Shown one piece after another: positions 24,295 to 31,623 of a stretch of 32,862 nucleotides of DNA. The notes below the pieces were generated by a model that saw only the letters and a program-made list of their open reading frames with translations, did no database searches and was not told the DNA's origin. Where the stretch lies: the NCBI GenBank assembly GCA_002328485.1, contig DCUF01000078.1, positions 2,415-35,276 of the forward strand. The letters run 5' to 3'. The position numbers and the translations under genes are program-made. Every line of letters starts with the position of its first letter. Within the stretch, counting starts at the first letter, position 1. The DNA comes from Deltaproteobacteria bacterium UBA2221 (lineage in GTDB: Bacteria; Desulfobacterota; Syntrophorhabdia; Syntrophorhabdales; WCHB1-27).

Positions 24295-24711
24295 ATGAAG
24301 AGTTATCGAAAAGAGCTGTGGTTCAACATACCCGCCAGGCGGGGCTTTGTAAATATCACCCCCGAGGTCGAGCAGTGTCTCAGGGAAAGCGGGGTAAAGG
24401 AGGGTTTGGTACTCTGCAATGCCATGCATATCACAGCGTCGGTCTTCATAAACGACGACGAATCAGGGCTCCATCATGATTTTGAGGTATGGTTGGAGAA
24501 ATTGGCCCCCCATGAACCGGTTTCCCAGTATCGGCACAATGTGGGAGAGGACAACGGCGATGCCCATCTCAAAAGGTCTGTCATGGGCCGGGAGGTGGTT
24601 GTGGCCGTTACCGATGGAAAGCTCGATTTCGGACCCTGGGAACAGATCTTCTATGGCGAGTTTGACGGAAGGCGGAAAAAGAGGGTACTGGTGAAGATTA
24701 TTGGGGACTAA
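24295..24711 (+). CDS. yjbQ: YjbQ / UPF0047 family protein
   Basis: A 138-residue protein of the widespread YjbQ (UPF0047) family, annotated elsewhere as secondary thiamine-phosphate synthase because some members show weak activity of that kind; the physiological role is unsettled. Family features are the HITASVFINDDE segment, LHHDF, the YRHNVGEDNGDAHLKRSVMG region with clustered histidines that may bind metal, and the C-terminal FGPWEQIFYGEFDGRRKKRV. The length is normal. GGAGG lies eight bases before the ATG. It is convergent with the hybrid kinase gene and stands alone after a long intergenic region. Confidence 0.93.
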   Translation: MKSYRKELWFNIPARRGFVNITPEVEQCLRESGVKEGLVLCNAMHITASVFINDDESGLHHDFEVWLEKLAPHEPVSQYRHNVGEDNGDAHLKRSVMGREVVVAVTDGKLDFGPWEQIFYGEFDGRRKKRVLVKIIGD

Positions 24712-24797
24712 GGGCCACCTCAGGTTCTCGATCTGACCCGCGATCCGGTGTCCCAGGTGGTCTCCTCAGGGTGGGCGTTGTTGTCCCGCCCCAACCG

Positions 24798-27599
24798 TCA
24801 TGTCTTCTCGTCAAACACTTTTCTTATCGTCTTTGCGATCTCCTCCCGGGTGAGAGGTTTCGTGACAAAGCCCTTGATACCGAGCGCCCTCGCCGATTCC
24901 TCGTTGACCGCGTGGCTGAATCCCGTAATAAGGATGATAGGTATATCAGGACGAAGGACGAGAAGATCTGAGGCAAGCTCGGTCCCGGACATGTCAGGCA
25001 TGGTTTGGTCTGTGATGACCAGGTCGAAGCGGGCTGGGTCGAGTCTGAAATGGGCCAGAGCTTCCCCGCCCTTGGTCCGGCCTACCACTTCGTACCCCAG
25101 TTCTGCGAGGATGTCTTCGCCCATCTCGACCAGGGCCTCTTCGTCGTCCACAAACAAGATTCGTCCCTGCCCTGTGGGGATATCTTCGTAGCCCCTCTGT
25201 TCGATCCTCGACTCGTCCTCCACCTTCGGGAGGTACACGGTGAAGGCAGACCCCTTTCCCGGCACACTCTCAGCCGTAACGTATCCGTTCGCCTGTTTCA
25301 CGATTCCCATCACGACCGACAAACCGAGGCCGGTCCCTTCTCCCGTCTTTTTTGTCGTGAAGAAGGGATCGAAGATTTTGTCCATGATTTCCGCGGCGAT
25401 ACCCGAACCTGTGTCGCGGACCACCAACTTCATGTAAAGGCCCGGCTCCATGTCACGAGAGTTGCCCCTTGGCCCGGTAACACTGAAATCGCTCAACTCG
25501 ATCTCTATGACCCCGCCTTTTTCCCTCATGGCGTGGGCCGCATTTGTGGAGAGATTCATGAGGACCTGCTCAATCTGAACGGCGTCGCCCATGATCACGC
25601 CGGACTCGCTTTTGACGGTCGTTTTGATACTGATTGAGCTTGGTATAGAGGCCCTTAGCAGTCTGACGGCCTCTTTGACAAGGGCGCTCAGCAGGAGGGG
25701 CTTTCTTTCCTGGTCCGTTTTACGGCTGAATTGCAGCATCTGACGGACCAACTCACGGCCTCGTATGCCGGATTGAAGCACCCTCTCGATGTAACGCCTC
25801 TCCCGGAGGTCTTCTGCCATGTGGTCTTTTGCCAGCTCGCTAAAGCCGATGATGGCGGCAAGGATATTGTTGAAGTCATGAGCCACACCTCCCGCAAGGG
25901 TGCCGAGGGCCTCCATCTTCTGGGATTGGCGGAGCTGAGCTTCAAGGTGGCGCCGCTCGCTGATGTCACGGGCGGTAGCAAGAACCCCTATCACGCTCCC
26001 TCCGTCGTCCCTGTAGAGTGACGCGTTGTAGAGGACAGGGGTTGTGTGTCCGTCTTTATGCCGAATCACCAGCTCATAGTCTCTCACAACACCTTCTTGA
26101 AAGACCCGTTGGTACCCAGCCCTCGCCTTTGTAGAGTCGGTAAAATAGTCAGAGAAGTCAGTGCCGATAAGCTTGCTCCGGGGATAACCCGTGACACGCT
26201 CCGTGGCACTGTTCACATCATTGATCCTGCCCTCCGGGCTGATGGTGACGAGAGGGTCAACACTGGCCTCGATCAGACTCCTGTTGTACGCCCCCATGGT
26301 GCGGAGGGCCTCCTCGGCCTGCTTGCGAAGGGTTATGTCCCGGTTCACCTCCAGGATCTCCATTGTCCCTGTATCCTTGTCATGCCGGAGGGCCCACCGG
26401 CTGTGCACCGTCACCTCCCTTCCGTCCTTGCAGGTATGGACAAGCTCGCCTTCCCATCGGCTGTGATGCTTGACCATATCGACGATCTCGTTCATCGGGA
26501 CGGCAGATTGTATACGGAGCAGTTCAGGCATAAACCTACCCAGGGCCTCCCCCTTCGAGAAACCATAGGTCTCCTCTGCACCTGGGCTCCAGAAAAAAAT
26601 CCTGCCGTCCATACCGGCCACAATAATGGCATCGTGGGAGAGGTCAAGGAGTTCTGCCTGACGCTTCAACTGGGCCGTGCGCTCCTGAACACGGATATCG
26701 AGCTCGTCGTGGGCTCTGCGAAGGTCATCCTGCATCTGCTTCAGGTGGTCAATATCGAGGTTGATGCCTGCCCAGCAGAGGATACGCCCCTCCTCGTCGC
26801 GGACAGGTATGCCCCGGGCAAGGACGTGATGGTACGTGCCGTCCACGCCGCGGTAGCGATGCTCCACATCCCAGATGCCTTCTGTCCGGACACATTCCTG
26901 CCATGCTGCGATCGTCCGTTCCGCATCATCCGGGTGGAGCACCAACCCCCATCCGAAGCTGGAGCACTCCTCCTGGGTTTGCCCCACCATCTTCAGGAAG
27001 GACTCACTGGCATAGATGTTCCGCCCGTCGGGCTCACAGACCCAGACGCCGTAGTCGATCGATTCGCCGACTGCCCGGTATATCCGTTCACTGCGCCGCA
27101 GCATCTGTTCCATCTGCCTGCGCTCCGTAATATCGTGGCGGCTTGACCGATGGCCCATGCTGGCGCCATTCCTATCGTACATAGGCTGCCATGAAGCCCC
27201 TATCCACTTCAGGCTGCCGTCTTTACAGCGGATCCGCAATTCGACATCGTTGCGGCTCACACCCTGAACCGCTTCTGCCAGATAAGCGGCCGCCCTATCT
27301 CTATCCTCCTGGTCAGTGAGGGGAAGAGGATAGTCGATCATGGCCATGCACTCGGCAGCCGTGTATCCGGTAATCCTGAGGACTGCCGGGCTGACCCAAA
27401 CGAGCTTACCATTCACGTCGAACCAGTCCTCCCAGCCATAGGCGTAATCGGCTATGGCCCGGAAGCGGTTCTCCCTTTCGAGGGATATCTCCTCGGCCTT
27501 TTTGAGCTCAGCGTGGGAGATCTCAAACTCGGCTATCTTTTCGCGCAGTTGTGCAAGTTCACGCAGCAACTGCTCTTTCGTCTTGGCCTTGTCCTCCAC
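24798..27599 (-). CDS. Cytoplasmic multi-PAS hybrid histidine kinase with receiver domain
   Basis: A 933-residue sensor kinase. An N-terminal coiled coil (about 1-45) precedes four PAS/PAC sensor modules (about 45-165, 170-290, 325-435 and 440-560), each ending in a segment of the DITERR or DISERR type. The kinase core has the H-box GGVAHDFNNIL (His near residue 573), an N-box (NLSTNAAHAM) and G-boxes (DTGSGIA, GTGLGLSVV). A C-terminal receiver (about 815-930) has the phospho-acceptor Asp in VITDQTMPDMSG and the conserved lysine in VTKPL. No membrane segments are present, so it senses a cytoplasmic signal. I chose GTG 27599 because GGAGG lies six bases upstream; ATG 27614 overlaps that site. 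It has no DNA-binding output, and the two REC-RAM proteins nearby are candidate partners. Confidence 0.94.
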   Translation of the reverse strand: MEDKAKTKEQLLRELAQLREKIAEFEISHAELKKAEEISLERENRFRAIADYAYGWEDWFDVNGKLVWVSPAVLRITGYTAAECMAMIDYPLPLTDQEDRDRAAAYLAEAVQGVSRNDVELRIRCKDGSLKWIGASWQPMYDRNGASMGHRSSRHDITERRQMEQMLRRSERIYRAVGESIDYGVWVCEPDGRNIYASESFLKMVGQTQEECSSFGWGLVLHPDDAERTIAAWQECVRTEGIWDVEHRYRGVDGTYHHVLARGIPVRDEEGRILCWAGINLDIDHLKQMQDDLRRAHDELDIRVQERTAQLKRQAELLDLSHDAIIVAGMDGRIFFWSPGAEETYGFSKGEALGRFMPELLRIQSAVPMNEIVDMVKHHSRWEGELVHTCKDGREVTVHSRWALRHDKDTGTMEILEVNRDITLRKQAEEALRTMGAYNRSLIEASVDPLVTISPEGRINDVNSATERVTGYPRSKLIGTDFSDYFTDSTKARAGYQRVFQEGVVRDYELVIRHKDGHTTPVLYNASLYRDDGGSVIGVLATARDISERRHLEAQLRQSQKMEALGTLAGGVAHDFNNILAAIIGFSELAKDHMAEDLRERRYIERVLQSGIRGRELVRQMLQFSRKTDQERKPLLLSALVKEAVRLLRASIPSSISIKTTVKSESGVIMGDAVQIEQVLMNLSTNAAHAMREKGGVIEIELSDFSVTGPRGNSRDMEPGLYMKLVVRDTGSGIAAEIMDKIFDPFFTTKKTGEGTGLGLSVVMGIVKQANGYVTAESVPGKGSAFTVYLPKVEDESRIEQRGYEDIPTGQGRILFVDDEEALVEMGEDILAELGYEVVGRTKGGEALAHFRLDPARFDLVITDQTMPDMSGTELASDLLVLRPDIPIILITGFSHAVNEESARALGIKGFVTKPLTREEIAKTIRKVFDEKT

Positions 27600-27758
27600 C
27601 GAACACCTCCGCATTCACCATCGCCAAAAAAATATAGGACATGCTCAAACCTGCTTTTTGCGCGAGCTACAGGAAGAAAGGCCGCACTATCTCTTGGGCC
27701 GCGCTTTACCCACGGCTTATCACGGTCTCAATGATCCCGGGGGACAAAAAGGTCGCTA

Positions 27759-28067
27759 CTACTTTTTCAAATTCAATAGGTTATGCACCTTCCTAACGCC
27801 ACGTACACCCTTTGCAATTTGTCCCGCCTTCTCACGCTCGTCTTCGTTATCAACCGCCCCTGTCAAGGTAACCTGGCCCTCGAAGGTCTCCACACTGACC
27901 GCTATCCCCTTGGTGACGCTGTCAGCCAGAAGCTTTGCCTTCACTTCACTCGTGATGGTTGCATCATCCACCACCTGGCCCGCGCTCCTACCGGCAGGCG
28001 TCCTGCATGCCGACAAACCAACGACAAGAGCCAAGAACATTACCATGCAGACGGTTAACTTTCTCAT
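27759..28067 (-). CDS. BON domain lipoprotein
   Basis: A 102-residue lipoprotein. The signal peptide ends in lipobox LSAC (Cys21). The rest is one BON domain (about 33-100), with DDATITSEVKAKLLAD, the central IAVSVETFEGQVTLTGAVDNEDE and GVRGVRKVHNLLNLKK. BON proteins such as OsmY and DolP associate with membranes or phospholipids and help with envelope stress. The gene has an excellent ribosome binding site (AAGGAGG) and stands 159 bases upstream of the hybrid kinase, on the same strand. TTGACA-like sequences occur upstream (near 28101-28115 and 28157-28172), but no good -10 box can be matched to them. Confidence 0.93.
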   Translation of the reverse strand: MRKLTVCMVMFLALVVGLSACRTPAGRSAGQVVDDATITSEVKAKLLADSVTKGIAVSVETFEGQVTLTGAVDNEDEREKAGQIAKGVRGVRKVHNLLNLKK

Positions 28068-28432
28068 TGCAACCTCCTTCCCGAGACATCCGTCCGGGCA
28101 AATTGACTGTCAACCAAGGATAATAATCGAAGTGTTCCTTTTCAAGGTACTGCCTGTCAACCGGGCAAGTGATCAGAGGCGGATGCCGTGATAATCTCTA
28201 GAACTTCCGCACATCCTTCCGAATCGTCCCTTCCGGCGATGATCGGGGAGGCCGCCACGGACATCCGTGAGCCTCTAACCTCTGAGGGGGAAAAGGGCAC
28301 GACAGGTGGGTACATCATGTGCGGGGATAGGGATAGGGGGGCAGGCGTTTCCGAAGGCGCCTGTCCCCCTATCCTAGAAATAGGGAAGATGCAGGATCTG
28401 GGGACAGGGTCAGAAGAGGTCCAGGTATGGAG
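28068..28432. other. Intergenic stretch rich in hairpins
   Basis: These 365 bases contain no recognised gene. They hold two inverted repeats: a small imperfect one at 28248-28275 (CACGGA/TCCGTG flanked by GAGGC/GCCTC) and the larger one at 28331-28374. The part near 28068 must carry the promoter of the BON lipoprotein gene. Confidence 0.4.
28331..28374. repeat. 17-bp GC-rich inverted repeat
   Basis: GGATAGGGGGGCAGGCG (28331-28347) pairs with 28358-28374 with a single G-U mismatch across a 10-base loop. No T-tract follows on the minus strand, so it is at best a weak terminator for the gene ending at 28433. The arms look like members of a dispersed palindromic repeat family. Confidence 0.7.
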
Positions 28433-29662
28433 CTACCGACCGAATATTCCTTTCAACAGTTTGCCGGGCGATAGCCCTTCCTTCTTTTCCGTGGACTGCT
28501 CGCCCTCACCACTCGACTCGTCTCCTGACGACGTCCCTCGTCCTCCCATCTCCATGAGTGGCAGCATGGACGTCGATTTCCGCCTCACCTTCACGGTCCA
28601 GACAGGATCCTTCGGCTTGGGCGGGTAACCCACGTTCATTTCGTCTCCATAGGCGATGAACTGTATCATGGCACCCTCGGCATCCTTGAAAATCCCTTTC
28701 GGAACGACGCACTGGGTAACTGAGGGCGGCATGACCACCTTTTCGCGGATGAGTCGGCGGACATCTTCGTTGGGAAGAAAATTCATGAGTGAACCCCCGG
28801 TTTCCCTTACATCGCTCGAAGTCCAGATGATCATGGTGCCCGTTTTACCGTCGTGTCCCATTGCCGTGGCGAAATAGCCGGTGGCCGTAGGAATGGTACT
28901 CCACTGAAAAAAGAAGCTCTCGGCCGGAGAGCCCTTCTTCGAAGTGAATTCGACGGGTGCCATGAAGTCGTGTCCCGAGTCTATGGCAAACTTGATGTCG
29001 GGGAGATAGTTCCCATGGACAACGTGGCTGCCCACAAGCGAACTGTTCGCGGGGACCCGTTTAGAATCCTTCTTGTTCGGCCAGTCGGCATAGGACCGGC
29101 CTCCCTGTGGCGAAGGGGGATTCTGGGATGAAACGTATCTTCCCTGGAAAGCTTTGGCAAATTCGGCCGGGCTGGCCTTTTCCGTATCAATAACGAACGG
29201 CTGGCCTGGCCTTACCGTCTCCGAGCAGCCCCAGTAAACGAGCATGCGCATCTTCGGCTTTTCTATCTTTGTTTCCGGTCGATCCCCTTCCACCTCTGAC
29301 CGGTCTCGGCTCACTTCGGGCGTCACGAGCGGCAGGGTCGGCCCCATATTCTGTCCAGGAGGGATGTCGTGGGTGGCCTTTGGGTCACCGGGAAGGGGTT
29401 GAGGGGAATTCACCTGAAGCTGAAGCCTCTTTCCCGAATCGCCGCCTCTACCCAGTATGCTCCCCAACAGCGCTCCGGGTCCCATCGATCCTGGCGTCAT
29501 GCCCGGAAAAGCACCTTTCTCGGTAGATACGCTCATCCAATAGCGGGTAACGGGGGTTTTTTCCGCAGAATAAGCCACCCCGACCCCCGCCATCAGCATG
29601 ATGAACCAGACGATAATCGACAGCAATACCCCTCCATAAAGAATTCTTCTTTTCCCCAGCAT
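28433..29662 (-). CDS. Exported protein of unknown function
   Basis: A 409-residue protein with an N-terminal signal or anchor (about 1-34, hydrophobic core VLLSIIVWFIMLMAGVGVAYSA). After a Gly/Pro-rich linker (about 50-130) comes a conserved-looking domain with MRMLVYWGCSETVRPGQP, YADWPNKKDS, VPANSSLVGSHVVHGNY, IKFAIDSGHDFM, WSTIPTATGYFATAMG, WTSSDV and REKVVMPPSVTQC. I recall related uncharacterised periplasmic proteins from several Proteobacteria but know no function. The C-terminal 40 residues are charged and low in complexity. ATG 29662 is chosen because AGGAG lies eight bases upstream and the signal peptide begins there. A perfect sigma70 promoter drives it with a leader of about 90 bases, so it may be strongly expressed. 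Confidence 0.85.
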   Translation of the reverse strand: MLGKRRILYGGVLLSIIVWFIMLMAGVGVAYSAEKTPVTRYWMSVSTEKGAFPGMTPGSMGPGALLGSILGRGGDSGKRLQLQVNSPQPLPGDPKATHDIPPGQNMGPTLPLVTPEVSRDRSEVEGDRPETKIEKPKMRMLVYWGCSETVRPGQPFVIDTEKASPAEFAKAFQGRYVSSQNPPSPQGGRSYADWPNKKDSKRVPANSSLVGSHVVHGNYLPDIKFAIDSGHDFMAPVEFTSKKGSPAESFFFQWSTIPTATGYFATAMGHDGKTGTMIIWTSSDVRETGGSLMNFLPNEDVRRLIREKVVMPPSVTQCVVPKGIFKDAEGAMIQFIAYGDEMNVGYPPKPKDPVWTVKVRRKSTSMLPLMEMGGRGTSSGDESSGEGEQSTEKKEGLSPGKLLKGIFGR

Positions 29663-29758
29663 ATCCTGATCTCCTTGTTTTGTTCTTCTCCGACGAGAAA
29701 GATAACCGTGCCCTTTGCCCAAAAGGGCTGTGCTTTTATCCCCCTGCTCTCAAGGCCC

Positions 29759-29787
29759 ATTATAGGAGGGGGTGGCTTTGGTGTCAA
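29759..29787 (-). promoter_or_regulatory. Perfect consensus sigma70 promoter
   Basis: The minus strand has TTGACA (29787-29782), exactly 17 bases, then TATAAT (29764-29759). Both hexamers and the spacing are ideal. The transcript would start near 29752. Its leader contains a small GCCC-AAAA-GGGC hairpin (29717-29728) before the exported-protein gene. Confidence 0.85.
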
Positions 29788-29918
29788 GCATTCAGGGGTT
29801 GTTCAGGAGTACTGCAGGGAGTTAGGTCGCCGCATCATGGGCCATGGGGAGAACCCTTAGGCCGGCCCGCGAAGGGAATCGCCCCTTACCATGATGCTGC
29901 TTTGCCGGTTTGCTGCCG

Positions 29919-30941
29919 TTAAGAATGTACGGCCATCGGTCCGGCCGACCCCTTAACGAGATGAAGACGCTCATTCTTCTGCTGCCTTACTTTGGCCACC
30001 GATAGAGGCTCTATCCCCCATTCCCCTATCTTGTCCGCCGTTCGCACCAGATCCTCCGGATCACTCCGTTCGCGGAGGAAGGTGAGGAAGGCCGAGGCAG
30101 CCGGAGAGAGGGCTTTGTCTTTGAGGTGAATAATATCGATGTCGATCTCCATGTCGCCCCCCTTTAGAGGCACCGTGGCGAGTTCGCCCCAACCAATCTC
30201 CTTTCTCACAGCAATGGCGCTGACAAAGGAATAGCCCCTGCGCTGTTTGATCATGTCCTTGATGAACTCGGTGTTTGCAGACTCTATTACCGACGAAGGG
30301 TTCAGGCCGTGCCGTGCGAATATGGTTCTCATGGCCCGGCTCGTGGCGGAGCCCCCGTCCCTGCAAATGACAGGATAATCGTTGAGTTCCTCCAGGGAGA
30401 CATCCTCTCTTTGCGAGAGCTCGCTCTCGGGAGAGATGACAACGACTATCCTTTCCCTGCTGAAGGGCAAGGCGGTGATTCGATCGCCATACGGTATGCG
30501 CGCAACGAGGGCAACCTCGAATTGATGGTCGAGAACACCCTTAACCAGTTCTTCAGAGTTCCCTTCGGACAGAAGCAGCCTTATGGTGGGGTAGACGGTC
30601 TGAAAGGACGACACGAGGCGGGGCATTAGATATTGGGCAAGGGCCTTGACGCTTCCTATGCTGAGCTCGCCGCTCTTTAGGGCCTGGAGCTCCTTGATCT
30701 GTTGATCCGCGTCTTTGACCAGGCCAAAGATCCGTTCCGCGTATTCGTAAAGAATCCTGCCGGCTTCGGTAGTGCGCCAATCCTTTCCGAACCTGTCCAG
30801 GAGCTTGCAGTGGAGGTATCGTTCAAGGGTCTTCACCTGAATAAGGACTGCCGGCTCGGTTACCTCAAGCTCTTGAGCCGCCTTTGAAAAGGCCCCTGTC
30901 CTGGCAACGGTATAGAATGCTCTTAGTTGATTGAAGTTCAT
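29919..30941 (-). CDS. LysR family transcriptional regulator
   Basis: A 340-residue regulator. Residues 1-60 form the LysR winged helix-turn-helix (MNFNQLRAFYTVARTGAFSK, then AAQELEVTEPAVLIQVKTLER). Residues about 90-300 are the two-lobed effector-binding domain, starting with SGELSIGSVKALAQYLMP. A 40-residue tail after the effector domain is longer than usual. ATG 30941 is the standard LysR start, with GAGGA eight bases upstream; the longer frame to 30977 adds unrelated residues. It lies 171 bases downstream of the swivelling-domain gene on the same strand, not divergent from a target as is common for LysR genes. The effector is unknown. Confidence 0.93.
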   Translation of the reverse strand: MNFNQLRAFYTVARTGAFSKAAQELEVTEPAVLIQVKTLERYLHCKLLDRFGKDWRTTEAGRILYEYAERIFGLVKDADQQIKELQALKSGELSIGSVKALAQYLMPRLVSSFQTVYPTIRLLLSEGNSEELVKGVLDHQFEVALVARIPYGDRITALPFSRERIVVVISPESELSQREDVSLEELNDYPVICRDGGSATSRAMRTIFARHGLNPSSVIESANTEFIKDMIKQRRGYSFVSAIAVRKEIGWGELATVPLKGGDMEIDIDIIHLKDKALSPAASAFLTFLRERSDPEDLVRTADKIGEWGIEPLSVAKVRQQKNERLHLVKGSAGPMAVHS

Positions 30942-31024
30942 GGAAGAATCCTCGTGCAAGCAAATTTCTTGGCGCACCCCGCTCCGCCATACGACACGTC
31001 CGGTCTGCCTCCGCCAAGTAAGGG

Positions 31025-31067
31025 GAGGCGTGGCAGCATCCCTCGTGATAAGGGCCAGCCACGCCTC
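31025..31067. repeat. 10-bp inverted repeat between the swivelling-domain and LysR genes
   Basis: GAGGCGTGGC (31025-31034) is the exact reverse complement of 31058-31067, and the loop can pair further (CCCT with AGGG). No T-tract follows on the minus strand. It may be a Rho-assisted terminator or a regulator site in front of the LysR gene. Confidence 0.5.
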
Positions 31068-31112
31068 ACACGTTTGATTGTGATGATTCCTGGGATCGGC
31101 TCTCTCCCTCCC

Positions 31113-31481
31113 TTAGGACAGAAGGGTTACCGTCCCCTCAAAGCCATCCACCCTGATCATCTGGCCATCGCAGATTGCCTTCATGGACCCCTTGACGGAT
31201 GTGACACAGGGGATATTCGTTTCCCTGGCGTAGTAGGTGGCGCCGCCCAATCGTCCGCCTTTCTCGGTTACGACTCCGGCGAGCTTAGAGATAACGGCCG
31301 CTATCTCGGGGCCAGAGGTGGGAAAGACCAATATGGCTCCCTCCTCAACCGCCGCAAGTTCTTTCACGCTGGTTACAACCCTGCATACGCCTTCAGCAAT
31401 ACCTCCGGATGCGGCTAAACCCTGCAACACAGTCTCGGTTTCCTCAATTTCTATCGATCTGACGGCAGCACTGTTTATCAT
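31113..31481 (-). CDS. Stand-alone PEP-utilising-enzyme swivelling domain lacking the catalytic histidine
   Basis: A 122-residue protein matching the mobile phosphohistidine domain of PEP synthase, pyruvate phosphate dikinase and PTS enzyme I. It starts with GLAASGGIAEGVCRVV, then EGAILVFPTSGPEIAAVISK, then GVVTEKGGRLGGATYYARE and NIPCVTSVKG. In active members the loop reads GGxTSHxAIxARE with His as phosphate carrier. Here the Ser-His pair is Gly-Gly, so it cannot carry phosphate in the usual way. It is a free domain with no ATP-grasp or PEP-binding part nearby. AAAGGAGG precedes the ATG. It lies between a UPF0261 gene and a LysR gene on the same strand. It may be a structural subunit or a regulator; the function is unknown. 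Confidence 0.82.
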   Translation of the reverse strand: MINSAAVRSIEIEETETVLQGLAASGGIAEGVCRVVTSVKELAAVEEGAILVFPTSGPEIAAVISKLAGVVTEKGGRLGGATYYARETNIPCVTSVKGSMKAICDGQMIRVDGFEGTVTLLS

Positions 31482-31535
31482 GATTCTTTCCTCCTTTTTG
31501 GGATCTCTTTCCTACAGCCTCCACCCTTCGAAAGA

Positions 31536-31567
31536 GCCCCTCTCCCCGGGGCAGGGGAGAGAGGGGC
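31536..31567. repeat. GC-rich palindromic (REP-like) hairpin
   Basis: A 12-bp stem of GCCCCTCTCCCC type with a two-base bulge and a six-base loop lies in the gap between the UPF0261 gene and the swivelling-domain gene. The composition resembles dispersed extragenic palindromes. There is no T-tract. Confidence 0.5.
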
Positions 31568-31623
31568 CGATAACGTACGGCGATATCATCCGGGGGGAGG
31601 ATAATATGCGTGGGACATCACTA

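Noticed and set aside
26046..27146. 366-codon plus-strand frame opposite the hybrid kinase
   Set aside because: It is a shadow of the kinase coding strand, with no domain or ribosome binding site.
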